Shown here one piece after another: positions 1 to 8,216 of a DNA stretch of 64,000 nucleotides. This stretch comes from Candidatus Iainarchaeum sp. (GTDB lineage: Archaea > Iainarchaeota > Iainarchaeia > JAGGVJ01), in NCBI GenBank assembly GCA_021158055.1, contig JAGGVJ010000019.1, positions 25,660 to 89,659 on the forward strand. The letters run 5' to 3'. The translations under genes and the position numbers were made by a program. Numbering within the stretch: the first letter of the stretch is position 1; every line of letters begins with the position of its first letter. The notes beneath the pieces are model-generated. The model was not told where the DNA came from and did not search any database. It saw nothing but the letters and a program-made list of their open reading frames with translations.

Positions 1-2
1 TG

Positions 3-119
3 CCTAGCGGCTTGATTTCACTTGTTGGTGTGGTTTACTTTTTGGTCAACGAAAAAATTCTTGACAAGCTTATTTTTTTCATGGTTTCTTTTGCAGCCAA
101 ACGGTCTTTTGATTTGTGA
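3..119 (+). pseudogene. Fragment resembling the N-terminal part of a ZIP metal transporter
   Basis: An open frame runs in from the left edge and stops at TGA 117-119. Its residues (LISLVGVVYFLV, then KLIFFMVSFAA) resemble the first membrane helix and the 'VSFAAGALLGDAF' segment of ZIP-family metal transporters. Directly after VSFAA the frame changes to KRSFDL and ends, where an intact ZIP would continue through several more helices. A neighbouring frame reads GLLICDVVF, closer to the expected continuation, so a frameshift is likely. The upstream part lies outside the window. The family call rests on a short match and is tentative. Confidence 0.35.
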
Positions 120-310
120 TGTGGTTTTTTAATTTGCTATGCCATATTAATTTGTTATATTTGTTATTCTTTTAATATTACTTTTGTTTAATTATTACAG
201 GTAATGTTTGTGCGTTAAACTGTTATTTTGCAGGCAGAAGCATTGCATGGTGAGGTATATTGCATTTTTGAGTTTGTTATTCTCTTGAAAATTTTTTAAG
301 GTGGGTGTGT

Positions 311-1759
311 ATGAAAAAAAGGTTTGTTTTTGTGTTGAGCGCTGTTTTTGTGTTGATGTTTTTGTCTTTTGCTTTAAGTGAAAGTGTGCGGGAGTGGAGT
401 GCTTCCGAAGAAGAGTATCGCTTTAGAAGTGAAGGCAAGACTTTTGAAGCGGAGTTTCTTTTTGAAGACATTTCAGACCACATTCAGATAGATGCGCTGG
501 TAACTGATGTTTACCTTGAAAGAATCACGGAAACAGAAGGGGCGTTGATTGAATTCAACCAGACGATATGTTACGCGCCTATAGGTGAAAAGTACAGTGA
601 TTGCCTTGGACTTGACATTGAAACGGATGTGCTTCGGGGAACTATCCACGAGGAGTTTTACCCGCTGCAGTCAAAGTCTTATTCTTACAACAAGGGAATC
701 ACGGGTGAACGAGGGACGTTTTTTGTGGATGCTTCAGAGGGTTTGAAAGTGAAAGTTATTCTTACTTCTTTGACAGACGATGATTTCAAGTTGATTGAGC
801 AAAACGAGATTTACCCTGACAATAACGATGACCCTGAAGACGATGTGCTTTATACTATCATACTTTGGGTTCGCGGGGAAACAATTCACGAGCCTGAAAC
901 AGATTTGTATTTTCAGGAGTATGATTTTGACGGAAATGTGTCAACAGAGTTTACGGTTCCGATCAGGGTGGTAAATGATGACCCTGAAGATGACATAAAA
1001 GACGTTGAAATTTCTTTTGACAAAACCGGTTGCGTGATTCTGGACACGGACGACCTTTTCATATTTGACAAGGTAAGCGCGAACAACTACAGGAAAGTTG
1101 ATGTGCAGATGCGCTGTGACGAGCCCGGAACGTATTTTTTGAACAACCTTAAAATGTCTTTTTTGAGTTCTGAGGACAATTTGTTTGAAAAACAGGCAGG
1201 CAAGGACAAAAACGTAACCATTGTCATTCCTGAGCCCCCGAAGCCGGTGATTTTAACAAAAATAACAAAGGTTTCAGTGGAAAACGAGTATCCGATCAGG
1301 CTTGACTTCAGTTTTAAAAACGAAGGCGATGCGGCTGCGAAATCAATAGCGGTTGTTGAAAACTCTGACCTGATTGATTTTGAGGAAATAAGTGTTACCA
1401 CGCATTCAGTTAGCCCGGGCGAAACCGTGACTTTTTCAGTGAAAGTGGTTCCTTTGAAAGACAAGGTTGAATTGGTTGATTCAATATCAGTTGAATTCGA
1501 GGACTTGTCCGGAAACAAGTACAGTTTAGGTTTGCCTCCTCTCATAGTCAACTATGAAAAAATTGAGGAAATCAAGGCAGGGCAGATAGAAAATCCCGAG
1601 GAAGAGCAGCAGTACATTCCGCCTCTTCAGACGTTCCTGGTAAAAAACGAGTCAAACATACCTTTGTTTTTGATTGCTGTGCTTTTGGCTTTTGTTGTTT
1701 ACGCCGCATACGAAAAGAAGAAAAAGCAAAATCCAACAGGCCTTAATGTTTTCAGGTGA
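311..1759 (+). CDS. Secreted, membrane-anchored surface protein with acidic repeats
   Basis: I do not recognise a named family. The 482-residue product starts with a clear signal peptide (MKKRFVFVLSAVFVLMF, residues 1-22) and ends with one hydrophobic helix (NIPLFLIAVLLAFVVYAA, about 448-466) followed by a basic KKKK tail, so most of it should face outside, anchored at the C-terminus. The body is beta-rich and acidic. The motif NDDPEDD occurs twice, near residues 172 and 226, each before a predicted strand, which suggests repeated Ig/CARDB-like units that might bind divalent cations. ATG 311 is preferred to the in-frame GTG 305 because it puts the lysines at the start of the signal peptide. 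It lies upstream of two membrane-anchored proteins in the same direction. Confidence 0.75.
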   Translation: MKKRFVFVLSAVFVLMFLSFALSESVREWSASEEEYRFRSEGKTFEAEFLFEDISDHIQIDALVTDVYLERITETEGALIEFNQTICYAPIGEKYSDCLGLDIETDVLRGTIHEEFYPLQSKSYSYNKGITGERGTFFVDASEGLKVKVILTSLTDDDFKLIEQNEIYPDNNDDPEDDVLYTIILWVRGETIHEPETDLYFQEYDFDGNVSTEFTVPIRVVNDDPEDDIKDVEISFDKTGCVILDTDDLFIFDKVSANNYRKVDVQMRCDEPGTYFLNNLKMSFLSSEDNLFEKQAGKDKNVTIVIPEPPKPVILTKITKVSVENEYPIRLDFSFKNEGDAAAKSIAVVENSDLIDFEEISVTTHSVSPGETVTFSVKVVPLKDKVELVDSISVEFEDLSGNKYSLGLPPLIVNYEKIEEIKAGQIENPEEEQQYIPPLQTFLVKNESNIPLFLIAVLLAFVVYAAYEKKKKQNPTGLNVFR

Positions 1760-1862
1760 GTTGCGATAGTGCACTGATAAGGGTCGAGTCACTGGCTTAG
1801 CGGATGATGCACAAGGTCAGTGGCGCAGTAGACAGCGCGACAGGTTAATGTTGAAGCAGCAG

Positions 1863-1882
1863 TGCAATAAGTTGTTATTGCA
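1863..1882. terminator. Hairpin between convergent genes
   Basis: TGCAATAA (1863-1870) and TTATTGCA (1875-1882) form a perfect 8-bp stem with a 4-nt loop. It overlaps the stop codon of the sec61-beta gene (minus strand) and lies 100 bp past the end of the convergent surface-protein gene. It could stop transcription or protect 3' ends in either direction. Confidence 0.4.
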
Positions 1883-2042
1883 GCGGGATCGTGTGGAGAA
1901 TCAGCACTACGCCAATGAGAATTCCGGCCGCGACAATAACAATTTCAGGGCTTATCTGAGGCCCTGCGGCATCTCCGTCAAAAAATCTCATTATCCCGAT
2001 TGAAGTGTTCGGCTGCTGGACGCTTGTTTTTTTTATTTTCAT
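1875..2042 (-). CDS. Preprotein translocase subunit Sec61-beta (SecG)
   Basis: This is the small beta subunit of the archaeal Sec translocon, which sits beside SecY and SecE in the cytoplasmic membrane. The 55-residue product has the family layout: a short basic N-terminus, the signature GIMRFFDGD followed by GPQISPEIVIV, and a single C-terminal membrane helix (IVAAGILIGVVLILH). The start is ATG 2042, because GGTG lies 9 nt upstream and a longer in-frame extension to 2069 would add a sequence without family resemblance. The gene stands alone, convergent with the surface-protein gene and divergent from the gene at 2167. Confidence 0.88.
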   Translation of the reverse strand: MKIKKTSVQQPNTSIGIMRFFDGDAAGPQISPEIVIVAAGILIGVVLILHTIPLQ

Positions 2043-2166
2043 TTTATTGCACCTTAAAATTTTTTGCAATTGTTAGTGTTGTTTATTTTTTTATTTATTT
2101 GATAACTCGTTAATTTTTCATTTGTTACCATTATTAATATAAATCAATGGATTAATATTATTTACT

Positions 2167-3096
2167 ATGAAATTGTCTGGCGCGATAAACAAGAATTTTT
2201 CAAGAATACTTATTCTTGGTTTATTGATCTTTGTCCTTGTGCTGATTCTTGTAAGCACTCACATCGTGTCGTGCAGGGCAATTCCCGGATTTTGCGGGGT
2301 TTATGAGTCTTTTTTTGGAAAGCCTGATGTTCTGATTGTCTACGGCGACGATGGGATGGGTGACGAAAGGGTTTTGTATGATACTTTTGTCAAGAGGCTG
2401 AATGTGTTTCCCGAATCAATGCATGTGAAGATAATCAGTCCGGGTTATCTTGAAAAATACGAGCTTGTTATCGTGACCCATGCAAAGACCATGAGTGTCC
2501 AGCAGATAAAGTCACTGATGGATTATGCTCTGAAGGGAGGGCGGCTTGTTTGGATAGGGGATGCAGGAACGGGTTTTCCGCAGGGTGAATCTCCGGTTTA
2601 TCTCGATGACATCGAGCAGTGCGTGCAGGAACCCTCAAAACCATTGGACTGCCCTGAACACGAACTGCTTAACCCGTGGGTCAGAAAAGATTCAAACAGG
2701 GTTTACAGGCTTGATTATCTTTTGAATTCCGAGGTAATCGGTTATTTCTCGCAGGATCCGAATTATTTTTCAGGCAAGATGCAGATACCGGACAGGTCAG
2801 ACCCGCTTGTAAAAGGCATTTCTTCAGACCTTTCGCTTAAAACAAACTTTCTGGTAGTCAAACTGACTGACGTCGGCCAGTTTGAGGCAGGGCGCAAAAT
2901 AGTCGCCACAGTTACAACGAACGCTTCTTTTGAAAAAGACGGTTTAAAGTACTCTGACCCTTTCCCTGTGATTATTTCAAGCGGGGTCGGGGGCGGAAAA
3001 AGAGTTGTCTATTATGCCTTTTCACCTGAAGAACTTGTAAAATCGCAGAAATGGTACTCGTTTATAGAAAGCATTTACTATGCAATGGTTTACTAG
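2167..3096 (+). CDS. Membrane-anchored protein with GATase-like Rossmann domain
   Basis: The 309-residue protein has one N-terminal membrane helix (ILILGLLIFVLVLILVS, residues 14-30). An extracellular or periplasmic-side domain follows that starts with KPDVLIVYGDDG and contains YELVIVTHAKT and GGRLVWIGDAG, the alternating strand/glycine pattern of class I glutamine-amidotransferase-like or DUF4350-like folds. No catalytic Cys-His-Glu set is evident, so an enzyme activity is not implied. Cysteines at GFCGVY and in the 150-165 region could form disulfides outside the cell. The next gene (3277) has the same layout with weak sequence similarity and looks like a paralogue. Function unknown. Confidence 0.7.
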   Translation: MKLSGAINKNFSRILILGLLIFVLVLILVSTHIVSCRAIPGFCGVYESFFGKPDVLIVYGDDGMGDERVLYDTFVKRLNVFPESMHVKIISPGYLEKYELVIVTHAKTMSVQQIKSLMDYALKGGRLVWIGDAGTGFPQGESPVYLDDIEQCVQEPSKPLDCPEHELLNPWVRKDSNRVYRLDYLLNSEVIGYFSQDPNYFSGKMQIPDRSDPLVKGISSDLSLKTNFLVVKLTDVGQFEAGRKIVATVTTNASFEKDGLKYSDPFPVIISSGVGGGKRVVYYAFSPEELVKSQKWYSFIESIYYAMVY

Positions 3097-3276
3097 TAGC
3101 AGTTGCACCGTATTTTTGGCACTAACAGGACTTTTTTTAGGAAAGTATTTAAATATACCGTCGCTATTCTATATTCTATAATCAGTATTTATGCAATAAT
3201 TTTATATTTTGTATTGACCTTATTAGAAAGTTGATTTTATTATAAATGGGGATAAATAAAAAAACGGTGTGTAAAA

Positions 3277-4110
3277 ATGGATCAAAATGAACGTCAGGAT
3301 AACGGAAGAAGTGGACTTTCATACCACATGGAAGGTTTTATACCATTGCTGATTGTATTGGTTTTGGTTGTGTTGATTTTGTCAAGCCAGGGAATGATAA
3401 ACCTTGGCGGCATTCCTGTTTTGGGTGCTTTTTTCCCGTCAGCCGGCGGGATGAATGTTCTTGTTCTGGGCGAGTCAAACGCTAGCATGATGGATATACT
3501 TAATTCCAGTGACGCAAAAGCAATGGGGATACAGGTAACTCCTTTTTCAGACCCTAACTCACTTTTCCCGAATTATCTTGACGGTTTCGATGTTGTAATG
3601 CTGCACCAGACAGGCGCAGACAAAACGGTTGACAGGAAGTCAAGGGAAGAAATTGCAAGAAGGGTGAAAAACGGGGGAAAGTTGATTGTGATACAAAACG
3701 CCGGAACAAAGGTTACAGACGATGCATCTGTGCTTGGATGGGGACTTGGCTACGGTGAAGTAATTCCTGTCGAGTGCGTCAACGTCCTGAACCCGGGTGA
3801 AGCATCCTGCGACACACCGATCAGTATTTCAGGTGTTTTTCAGCCTGCAAAACCAAACCACAAGGTGCTTGAAGGGATTGTTAAGTATCCTGCACAAGGC
3901 ACAAGGCACTTCAACATTTATGGCGTGAGGCCAAAAGGAGAGGTTTTGGCGTATATTTCCGAGACATCAACAGGAACACCTTACCCGGCAGTTGTTGTTG
4001 GAAGCGTAGGGTTTGGCGGCGCGACAGTTTACTTTAACTTTGACCCGTCAACTGACCAGAGAATGCCCCAGCTTTTGCTGAACTCAATTTCCTACCTGAC
4101 AGGGTACTAG
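3277..4110 (+). CDS. Paralogous membrane-anchored GATase-like protein
   Basis: The 277-residue protein has an N-terminal membrane helix (FIPLLIVLVLVVLILSS, about residues 21-37) and a soluble domain built as in the preceding gene: GMNVLVLGESN, then FDVVMLHQTGAD, then GGKLIVIQNAG, ending with a strand and helix (ATVYFNF... LLLNSISYLTGY) that matches the end of its neighbour (RVVYYAF... IESIYYAMVY). Tandem duplication followed by divergence is the simplest explanation. AT-rich sequence with TATA-like elements precedes it (about 3141-3160 and 3238-3246). A hairpin terminator follows. Function unknown; a role in surface assembly is inferred only from membrane topology and neighbours. Confidence 0.7.
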   Translation: MDQNERQDNGRSGLSYHMEGFIPLLIVLVLVVLILSSQGMINLGGIPVLGAFFPSAGGMNVLVLGESNASMMDILNSSDAKAMGIQVTPFSDPNSLFPNYLDGFDVVMLHQTGADKTVDRKSREEIARRVKNGGKLIVIQNAGTKVTDDASVLGWGLGYGEVIPVECVNVLNPGEASCDTPISISGVFQPAKPNHKVLEGIVKYPAQGTRHFNIYGVRPKGEVLAYISETSTGTPYPAVVVGSVGFGGATVYFNFDPSTDQRMPQLLLNSISYLTGY

Positions 4111-4151
4111 GTGCCCTGGCCGGTTTTAGGAAAAATGTTTTGATCCACCAG

Positions 4152-4188
4152 GCCTGCAGGGAATTTTCCCATGCAGGCACACCGTTTT
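4152..4188 (+). terminator. Hairpin plus T-run terminator
   Basis: GCCTGCA (4152-4158) pairs with TGCAGGC (4172-4178), extended inside by GGGAA/TTCCC with one bulged A. A T5 run follows at 4185-4189. It lies about 40 bp after the stop of the gene ending at 4110. Confidence 0.6.
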
Positions 4189-4310
4189 TGTCCCGTTTAA
4201 CTTTTTTTCAAGCGTGGTTTATATATTTCATTTGGTTAATTGTTATTTTAAGTGTTTTTGCCGACAAACTTAAACGCTTGTTTTGAAATATATTTAGCGG
4301 GGCAGGCAGT

Positions 4311-4808
4311 GTGAAAGCAGTAATTTGTGAAGAGTGTGCAAGAAGCGGAAATTTCTGCGACAAGTGCATGGAAAAGATTGAAAAAAATGAGGTTTCAGAC
4401 ATTGATATTAGTGTTACCCGTGCACTTTACAAGGCATCGGAAAGGTTTTTTTTAAAAGATGTCGAGTTTGTCAAGGCATTTGAATTCCCTGATTTTGTAG
4501 TGGTGATGGTTGGCGGAAACGTGGGTTCGCTTATTGGGAAAAGCGGCAGGGTTGTTCATTTGCTTTCCTTGGAGTTTGGCAAGACTGTCCGGGTAATAGA
4601 AAAAACCGGTGACTTCAAAAAGATGGTTCAGGACATTTCAGGCCGCGCGAGGGTTGTTTCTGTTAATGTGCTGTTTAGTGCCGGTGAAGAACTCATTGAA
4701 GTCGTGGTTCCTGAAAAAGACAAAAAAAAGCTTTTTGCAGACCACGTTCTTCTTGAACAGATGATTGAAGAAATAAGCGGGAAAAAAGTGAGGTTTGTAT
4801 TTGTTTAA
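4311..4808 (+). CDS. Zinc-ribbon plus KH-domain RNA-binding protein
   Basis: The 165-residue protein starts with a zinc-binding motif, C-x2-C-x6-C-x2-C at residues 6-19 (CEECARSGNFCDKC). A KH domain follows with the signature loop LIGKSGR near residues 70-76, preceded by a VVVMVGGNVG strand. The C-terminal third (VVPEKDKKKLFADH) may form part of a second KH-like fold. It resembles archaeal NusA-like and other KH proteins that bind single-stranded RNA; the exact family is not certain. The start is GTG 4311. It lies 116 bp upstream of aspS in the same direction, which suits a role in translation or RNA metabolism. Confidence 0.75.
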   Translation: MKAVICEECARSGNFCDKCMEKIEKNEVSDIDISVTRALYKASERFFLKDVEFVKAFEFPDFVVVMVGGNVGSLIGKSGRVVHLLSLEFGKTVRVIEKTGDFKKMVQDISGRARVVSVNVLFSAGEELIEVVVPEKDKKKLFADHVLLEQMIEEISGKKVRFVFV

Positions 4809-4926
4809 ATACTGAAAAGTTATTTATGTTGTGCCTGGTATTTATATTGTTTAACAGGTCTTTTTGTTGATTTAATTTATTTTTGGCGTTGTGATTGATT
4901 TTTTATAATATTTTGAAGGTGATTTG

Positions 4927-6237
4927 ATGTTTATCAGACAGGATTATGCAGTGGAAGTGACATCCGAAAGGGATGGTCAGGAAGTTGTCGTTGCAGGGTG
5001 GGCTCATGAAATCCGTGACCTTGGCGGGATAAAGTTCATTCTTGTCCGGGACAAGACAGGTATTGTTCAGCTTGCACTGCCAAAGAAAAAAGTTTCTGAA
5101 AGCATCTGGAACGTGCAGATATCAAAGGAAGACGTTTTGCAGGTGAAAGGCGTTGTCAAAAACTCGCCGAATGCCCCGAACGGAGTCGAAGTGATTCCGT
5201 CAGAAATCAATGTTTTAAGCAAGGCCGTTTCCCCTCTTCCTCTTGAAGTCACCGGAAAGGTGGAGTCAGAGTTTGACACGCGTATAAAATCCAGGTTCAT
5301 GGACCTTAGAAAACCGGACATAGCCGCAATATTCAAGGTCAGGGATGCTGTTTTGACCGGTGTGCGTGACTTTTTTGAGTCGGAAAAATTCATTGAAATC
5401 AACTCGCCGAGAATCATCGGTGCCGGCTCTGAAGGAGGGTCTGAACTTTTTCCCCTTCCTTATTACGGAAAGGAAGCGTTTCTTGCGCAGTCCCCGCAGC
5501 TTTACAAGCAGATAATAATGGCGTCGGGTTTTGACAGGATTTATGAAATCGGCCCTGTTTTCAGGGCGGAAAAGTTTGACACTACAAGGCACATAAGTGA
5601 AATAATCATGGTTGACTCGGAAATGTCTTTTATTGAAGATGAGTCAGCTGTCATGGATGTTTTAGGCAAGATGCTTGTGTCGGTTCTCCGACACGTGAAG
5701 AAGGTCTGCTCAGAAGAACTTGAGCTTCTTGGAATTGAGCTGGGAATACCCAACTTGCCTCTGCGCCAGGTAACTTATGATGAAGTAATCGCGCTTTTGC
5801 AGGAGAACGATGAAAAAATAAGCTGGGGGGAGGACTTGAGTGATCCCCAGGAAAGAAAGCTTGGCGAGCTCATGGCAAAAGAGGGCTTTGAAGCGTATTT
5901 CATAACCAGGTATCCGAGTGACATAAAAGCTTTTTATATCATGGAAGATGATTCAAATCCAAAGTATTCAAAGGCCTTTGACCTTGATTACATGGGAATT
6001 GAACTTGCTTCCGGGGGCCAGCGTGAACACCGCGTTGACAGGCTTGTTGAGCGCATAAAGAAAAAAGGCATGAGTCCTGAACAGCTTGGTTTTTACATTG
6101 AAGCATTCAAATACGGGATGCCTCCGCACGGCGGGTTCGGACTTGGGCTTGACCGCATGGTGCAGCTGATTTTGAGGCTTCCAAACGTAAAAGAGTCTGT
6201 TCTTTTCCCAAGGGATATCAAGCGCCTTATCCCTTAA
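4927..6237 (+). CDS. aspS: Aspartyl-tRNA synthetase
   Basis: This class IIb synthetase charges tRNA-Asp, and possibly tRNA-Asn if the enzyme is non-discriminating. The 436-residue length is typical of the archaeal form, which lacks the bacterial insertion domain. The N-terminal OB-fold (VVVAGWAHEIRDLGGIKF) binds the anticodon; the catalytic domain shows motif 2 (GPVFRAEKFDTTRHISE) and motif 3 (GFGLGLDRMVQ near the C-terminus), with QSPQLYKQ in the aspartate pocket. The start is ATG 4927: GGTGAT at 4918-4923 is an ideal binding site, and the TTG 4924 just before it is less likely. Whether it is discriminating cannot be settled by eye. Confidence 0.95.
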   Translation: MFIRQDYAVEVTSERDGQEVVVAGWAHEIRDLGGIKFILVRDKTGIVQLALPKKKVSESIWNVQISKEDVLQVKGVVKNSPNAPNGVEVIPSEINVLSKAVSPLPLEVTGKVESEFDTRIKSRFMDLRKPDIAAIFKVRDAVLTGVRDFFESEKFIEINSPRIIGAGSEGGSELFPLPYYGKEAFLAQSPQLYKQIIMASGFDRIYEIGPVFRAEKFDTTRHISEIIMVDSEMSFIEDESAVMDVLGKMLVSVLRHVKKVCSEELELLGIELGIPNLPLRQVTYDEVIALLQENDEKISWGEDLSDPQERKLGELMAKEGFEAYFITRYPSDIKAFYIMEDDSNPKYSKAFDLDYMGIELASGGQREHRVDRLVERIKKKGMSPEQLGFYIEAFKYGMPPHGGFGLGLDRMVQLILRLPNVKESVLFPRDIKRLIP

Positions 6238-6272
6238 ACGGCAAGGCATTTTTTGTTTTTTGCAGAAACATT

Positions 6273-6839
6273 TTAAAGCTTGAATTCCATGTCCACTGCG
6301 TTGTGGCTGAAGTAAGCCGTAAAGCTCACCAGAAAAATCATTGTGCTAAGCAGCACCATGACTGATTCGTCTGGAGTTGTGCCTGAGTATTCAGCTATTT
6401 TTTCAAATGAAAAGTAATAGATTGTAACCGCAACCAGGCTGTAAATAATTGCCGCGCGTATTGTGTGGGTGAAGCCCCTATGCCTTGGCTTGAACAGCGT
6501 GATTGCGACAAAGGTTATCACAAACCCTGCCACAGCAGCAACAGCCGCAGTTGCCAGGTCGTCGGTGTGCATTAAGGCTGCTGAAAACAAGGCGATTGCA
6601 ATCAATACGCACAAAAAGTTTCTTGTCTGCTTGTAGATGTTTGATCTCCTGTGGTCAATGTCCGGAAGAATGCTTCCGAGAACGGAAAATACAAGGGCAA
6701 AAAGTCCTGTTGCGGTGATGAGGGTTGACTCAAAGATGTTTTCTGTAAGTCCGAGGTCTGACGCAAACATGAAAAGAACCAGTGCAAACATGAAGAAGAT
6801 CATTATTCCTATGAGTGCATGAACTTTTCCGGACGCCAT
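6273..6839 (-). CDS. Membrane-bound metal-dependent hydrolase, YdjM/DUF457 type
   Basis: The 188-residue integral membrane protein shows the histidine/aspartate motifs of the YdjM (LexA-regulated) or DUF457 family: GKVHALIG near the start, LPDIDHRRS around residues 58-66, HRGFTHT around 119-125 and SHNAVDM near the end. Four or five hydrophobic helices separate them. The family is thought to bind a metal and act on membrane-located phosphate esters, but the substrate is not known. It is convergent with aspS and lies 39 bp downstream of the Nudix gene on the same strand, so the two may be cotranscribed. Confidence 0.8.
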   Translation of the reverse strand: MASGKVHALIGIMIFFMFALVLFMFASDLGLTENIFESTLITATGLFALVFSVLGSILPDIDHRRSNIYKQTRNFLCVLIAIALFSAALMHTDDLATAAVAAVAGFVITFVAITLFKPRHRGFTHTIRAAIIYSLVAVTIYYFSFEKIAEYSGTTPDESVMVLLSTMIFLVSFTAYFSHNAVDMEFKL

Positions 6840-6878
6840 TTAAAAACAACCCTGTTGTTACTTTGTTTGTTTTTGTTT

Positions 6879-7322
6879 TTAATTGTTTTCGAGTTTTTTG
6901 AGGCACTCAAGGAGTGCCGGGTGAACGGATGTCGTGAAGTGGTCAGTCACTTTTGTTGGTTTCACCCACTTTGTCTCTTTGAATTTCTCCCCGGCTTTTT
7001 CAGTCCCGCTTGTTGGTTCGCACAAGAAGTAAATTGAAAGAAACTCCCGTTTTTCAGGGTATGTTTTTGCAAAAACGACATTGTTTATTTGTATCTCAAG
7101 GCCTGTTTTCTTTTTTACTTCGCGCTTTAAGTAAAACTCAAGTCCTTTTTCATATCCTGGTCTTCCGCCCGGAAATGTCCAGGAAAGCTCTTTTATGAAC
7201 GGGTCGTTTTCGCGTTTTCCAATGAGTATTTTTTTGGTTTTTTTGTCAAATATTATTGCAAGCACGTTTACAAGAAATGCTCCCCTGTCAAACTGCGCGA
7301 AATCAACGTTTGTTTTGTCCAT
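6879..7322 (-). CDS. Nudix-fold protein with degenerate Nudix box
   Basis: The 147-residue protein has the Nudix fold: an early strand (VNVLAIIFDKKTKKILIGKR), the turn SWTFPGGRPGYE, the box helix ending REVKKKTGL, and a C-terminal WVKP segment as in ADP-ribose or (d)NTP pyrophosphatases. In the canonical box G-x5-E-x7-REUxEExGU the two metal-binding glutamates of REUxEE are both lysine here, and the earlier E aligns with K. The DNA clearly encodes lysines. The enzyme may therefore be catalytically impaired or bind rather than cleave its ligand. ATG 7322 gives a normal length. Confidence 0.8.
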   Translation of the reverse strand: MDKTNVDFAQFDRGAFLVNVLAIIFDKKTKKILIGKRENDPFIKELSWTFPGGRPGYEKGLEFYLKREVKKKTGLEIQINNVVFAKTYPEKREFLSIYFLCEPTSGTEKAGEKFKETKWVKPTKVTDHFTTSVHPALLECLKKLENN

Positions 7323-7539
7323 GGATTAATTGTGATTTAAGCCACATAAATTCTTTTTCAAAAATCAGGGGAAAAATTCCCAAAGATTAACCGGGTTTTA
7401 TTCCTTTTTTTGGCCAAATAATACCGGAAGTGTGGGGGGTGGTATTTTTGGATTTCAACCGGGTTTAATATTTGATTTCAGAAGAATTTAGACAGCTAAA
7501 GCTGATAATAAGTGGAATTAAAAGAATTTAATTTTTTAA

Positions 7540-7588
7540 GCGAAGAAGTGCAGAATCGGGGGGCGATTCTGCGGGGGGATTTCTTCGC
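7540..7588. other. Nested hairpin with G6/C6 loops
   Basis: The outer stem GCGAAGAA (7540-7547) pairs with TTCTTCGC (7581-7588). The inner stem GCAGAATC (7550-7557) pairs with GATTCTGC (7565-7572). Both stems are perfect 8-bp matches. A run of six G sits in the inner loop (7558-7563) and another in the 3' side between the stems (7573-7578). It lies 18 bp beyond the stop of the minus-strand regulator gene (stop at 7606). On that strand the unpaired runs are C-rich and AT-rich sequence follows, as for a terminator or stable RNA 3' end. The rest of 7323-7605 shows only AT-rich sequence. Confidence 0.6.
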
Positions 7589-7605
7589 CTTGGTCATTTG
7601 ACCGG

Positions 7606-8118
7606 TCACCGAACGCCTTTTTGGGGGGATGGAATAAAATAGAATACTTTTTTTCCAAACCGTTCTTTGGTGAGTAGGAATTGGGCGGAAAGCTTGTTCA
7701 GTCGTGCGCAGGCGGCGTTTGTTCCTTTATAGCCAAGCGCCATCTGAACTTCCTTTGCTTCTACACGCCCTTTTTTCCTTGCTATGGCAAGGATTGCCTT
7801 GTCCTGTTCGGGCAAAAGTTCAACAAGCAATGTGTTGTCCCTTGCTTCTTCTGCTTTTTTTGAGTATTCACTCGTGTTGGTTTTTGAATTCTGCGTCACG
7901 GTGTTGATTTGTGCTTCGAGTTCGTGTATCCTTTCTTCAAGCAACATCAACTGATCTATTTTTGCATTGAGTTCTTTCAAGATCAGGTTTGTTGACGCTC
8001 GTTCCTCTGCCAATCTAAAGAGAAGCGACCCGATATAGACAGGGTTTTCAAATTTTTCCATATCAGACCTAACATCACTTGTAAGGTCCTCATATTTTTT
8101 TTCGTGATGATTTTTCAT
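7606..8118 (-). CDS. Coiled-coil plus winged-helix transcriptional regulator (putative)
   Basis: I do not recognise a named family. The 170-residue protein has a helical, heptad-rich middle (LKELNAKIDQLMLLEERI, LEAQINTV) that should form a dimeric coiled coil. The C-terminal 70 residues are helix-turn-helix-like: LPEQDKAILAIARKKG, VEAKEVQMALGY, then ACARLNKLSAQFLLT, then a wing (FGKKVFYFIPSP). The DNA upstream of its start contains four TCATGA palindromes and another inverted repeat, so the protein probably controls its own promoter. A nested hairpin follows the gene. It stands alone on this strand. Confidence 0.7.
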   Translation of the reverse strand: MKNHHEKKYEDLTSDVRSDMEKFENPVYIGSLLFRLAEERASTNLILKELNAKIDQLMLLEERIHELEAQINTVTQNSKTNTSEYSKKAEEARDNTLLVELLPEQDKAILAIARKKGRVEAKEVQMALGYKGTNAACARLNKLSAQFLLTKERFGKKVFYFIPSPQKGVR

Positions 8119-8216
8119 TCATTCACCGAAACGTTTATGAATGGCATTTCACTTTGTTGTATTCAGTTTTGTGCATTCACGACCTAAAATTGTAAGGCAT
8201 TTGACTGCAACTGACC

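Noticed and set aside
1087-1551. Long minus-strand frame inside the surface-protein gene
   Set aside because: It is a shadow of the real plus-strand gene, with no ribosome site or recognisable product; the same holds for similar antisense frames at 16433 and 20408.
1790-1825. C/D-box RNA in the segment after the surface-protein gene
   Set aside because: GATGATG resembles a C box, but no properly placed CTGA D box follows.
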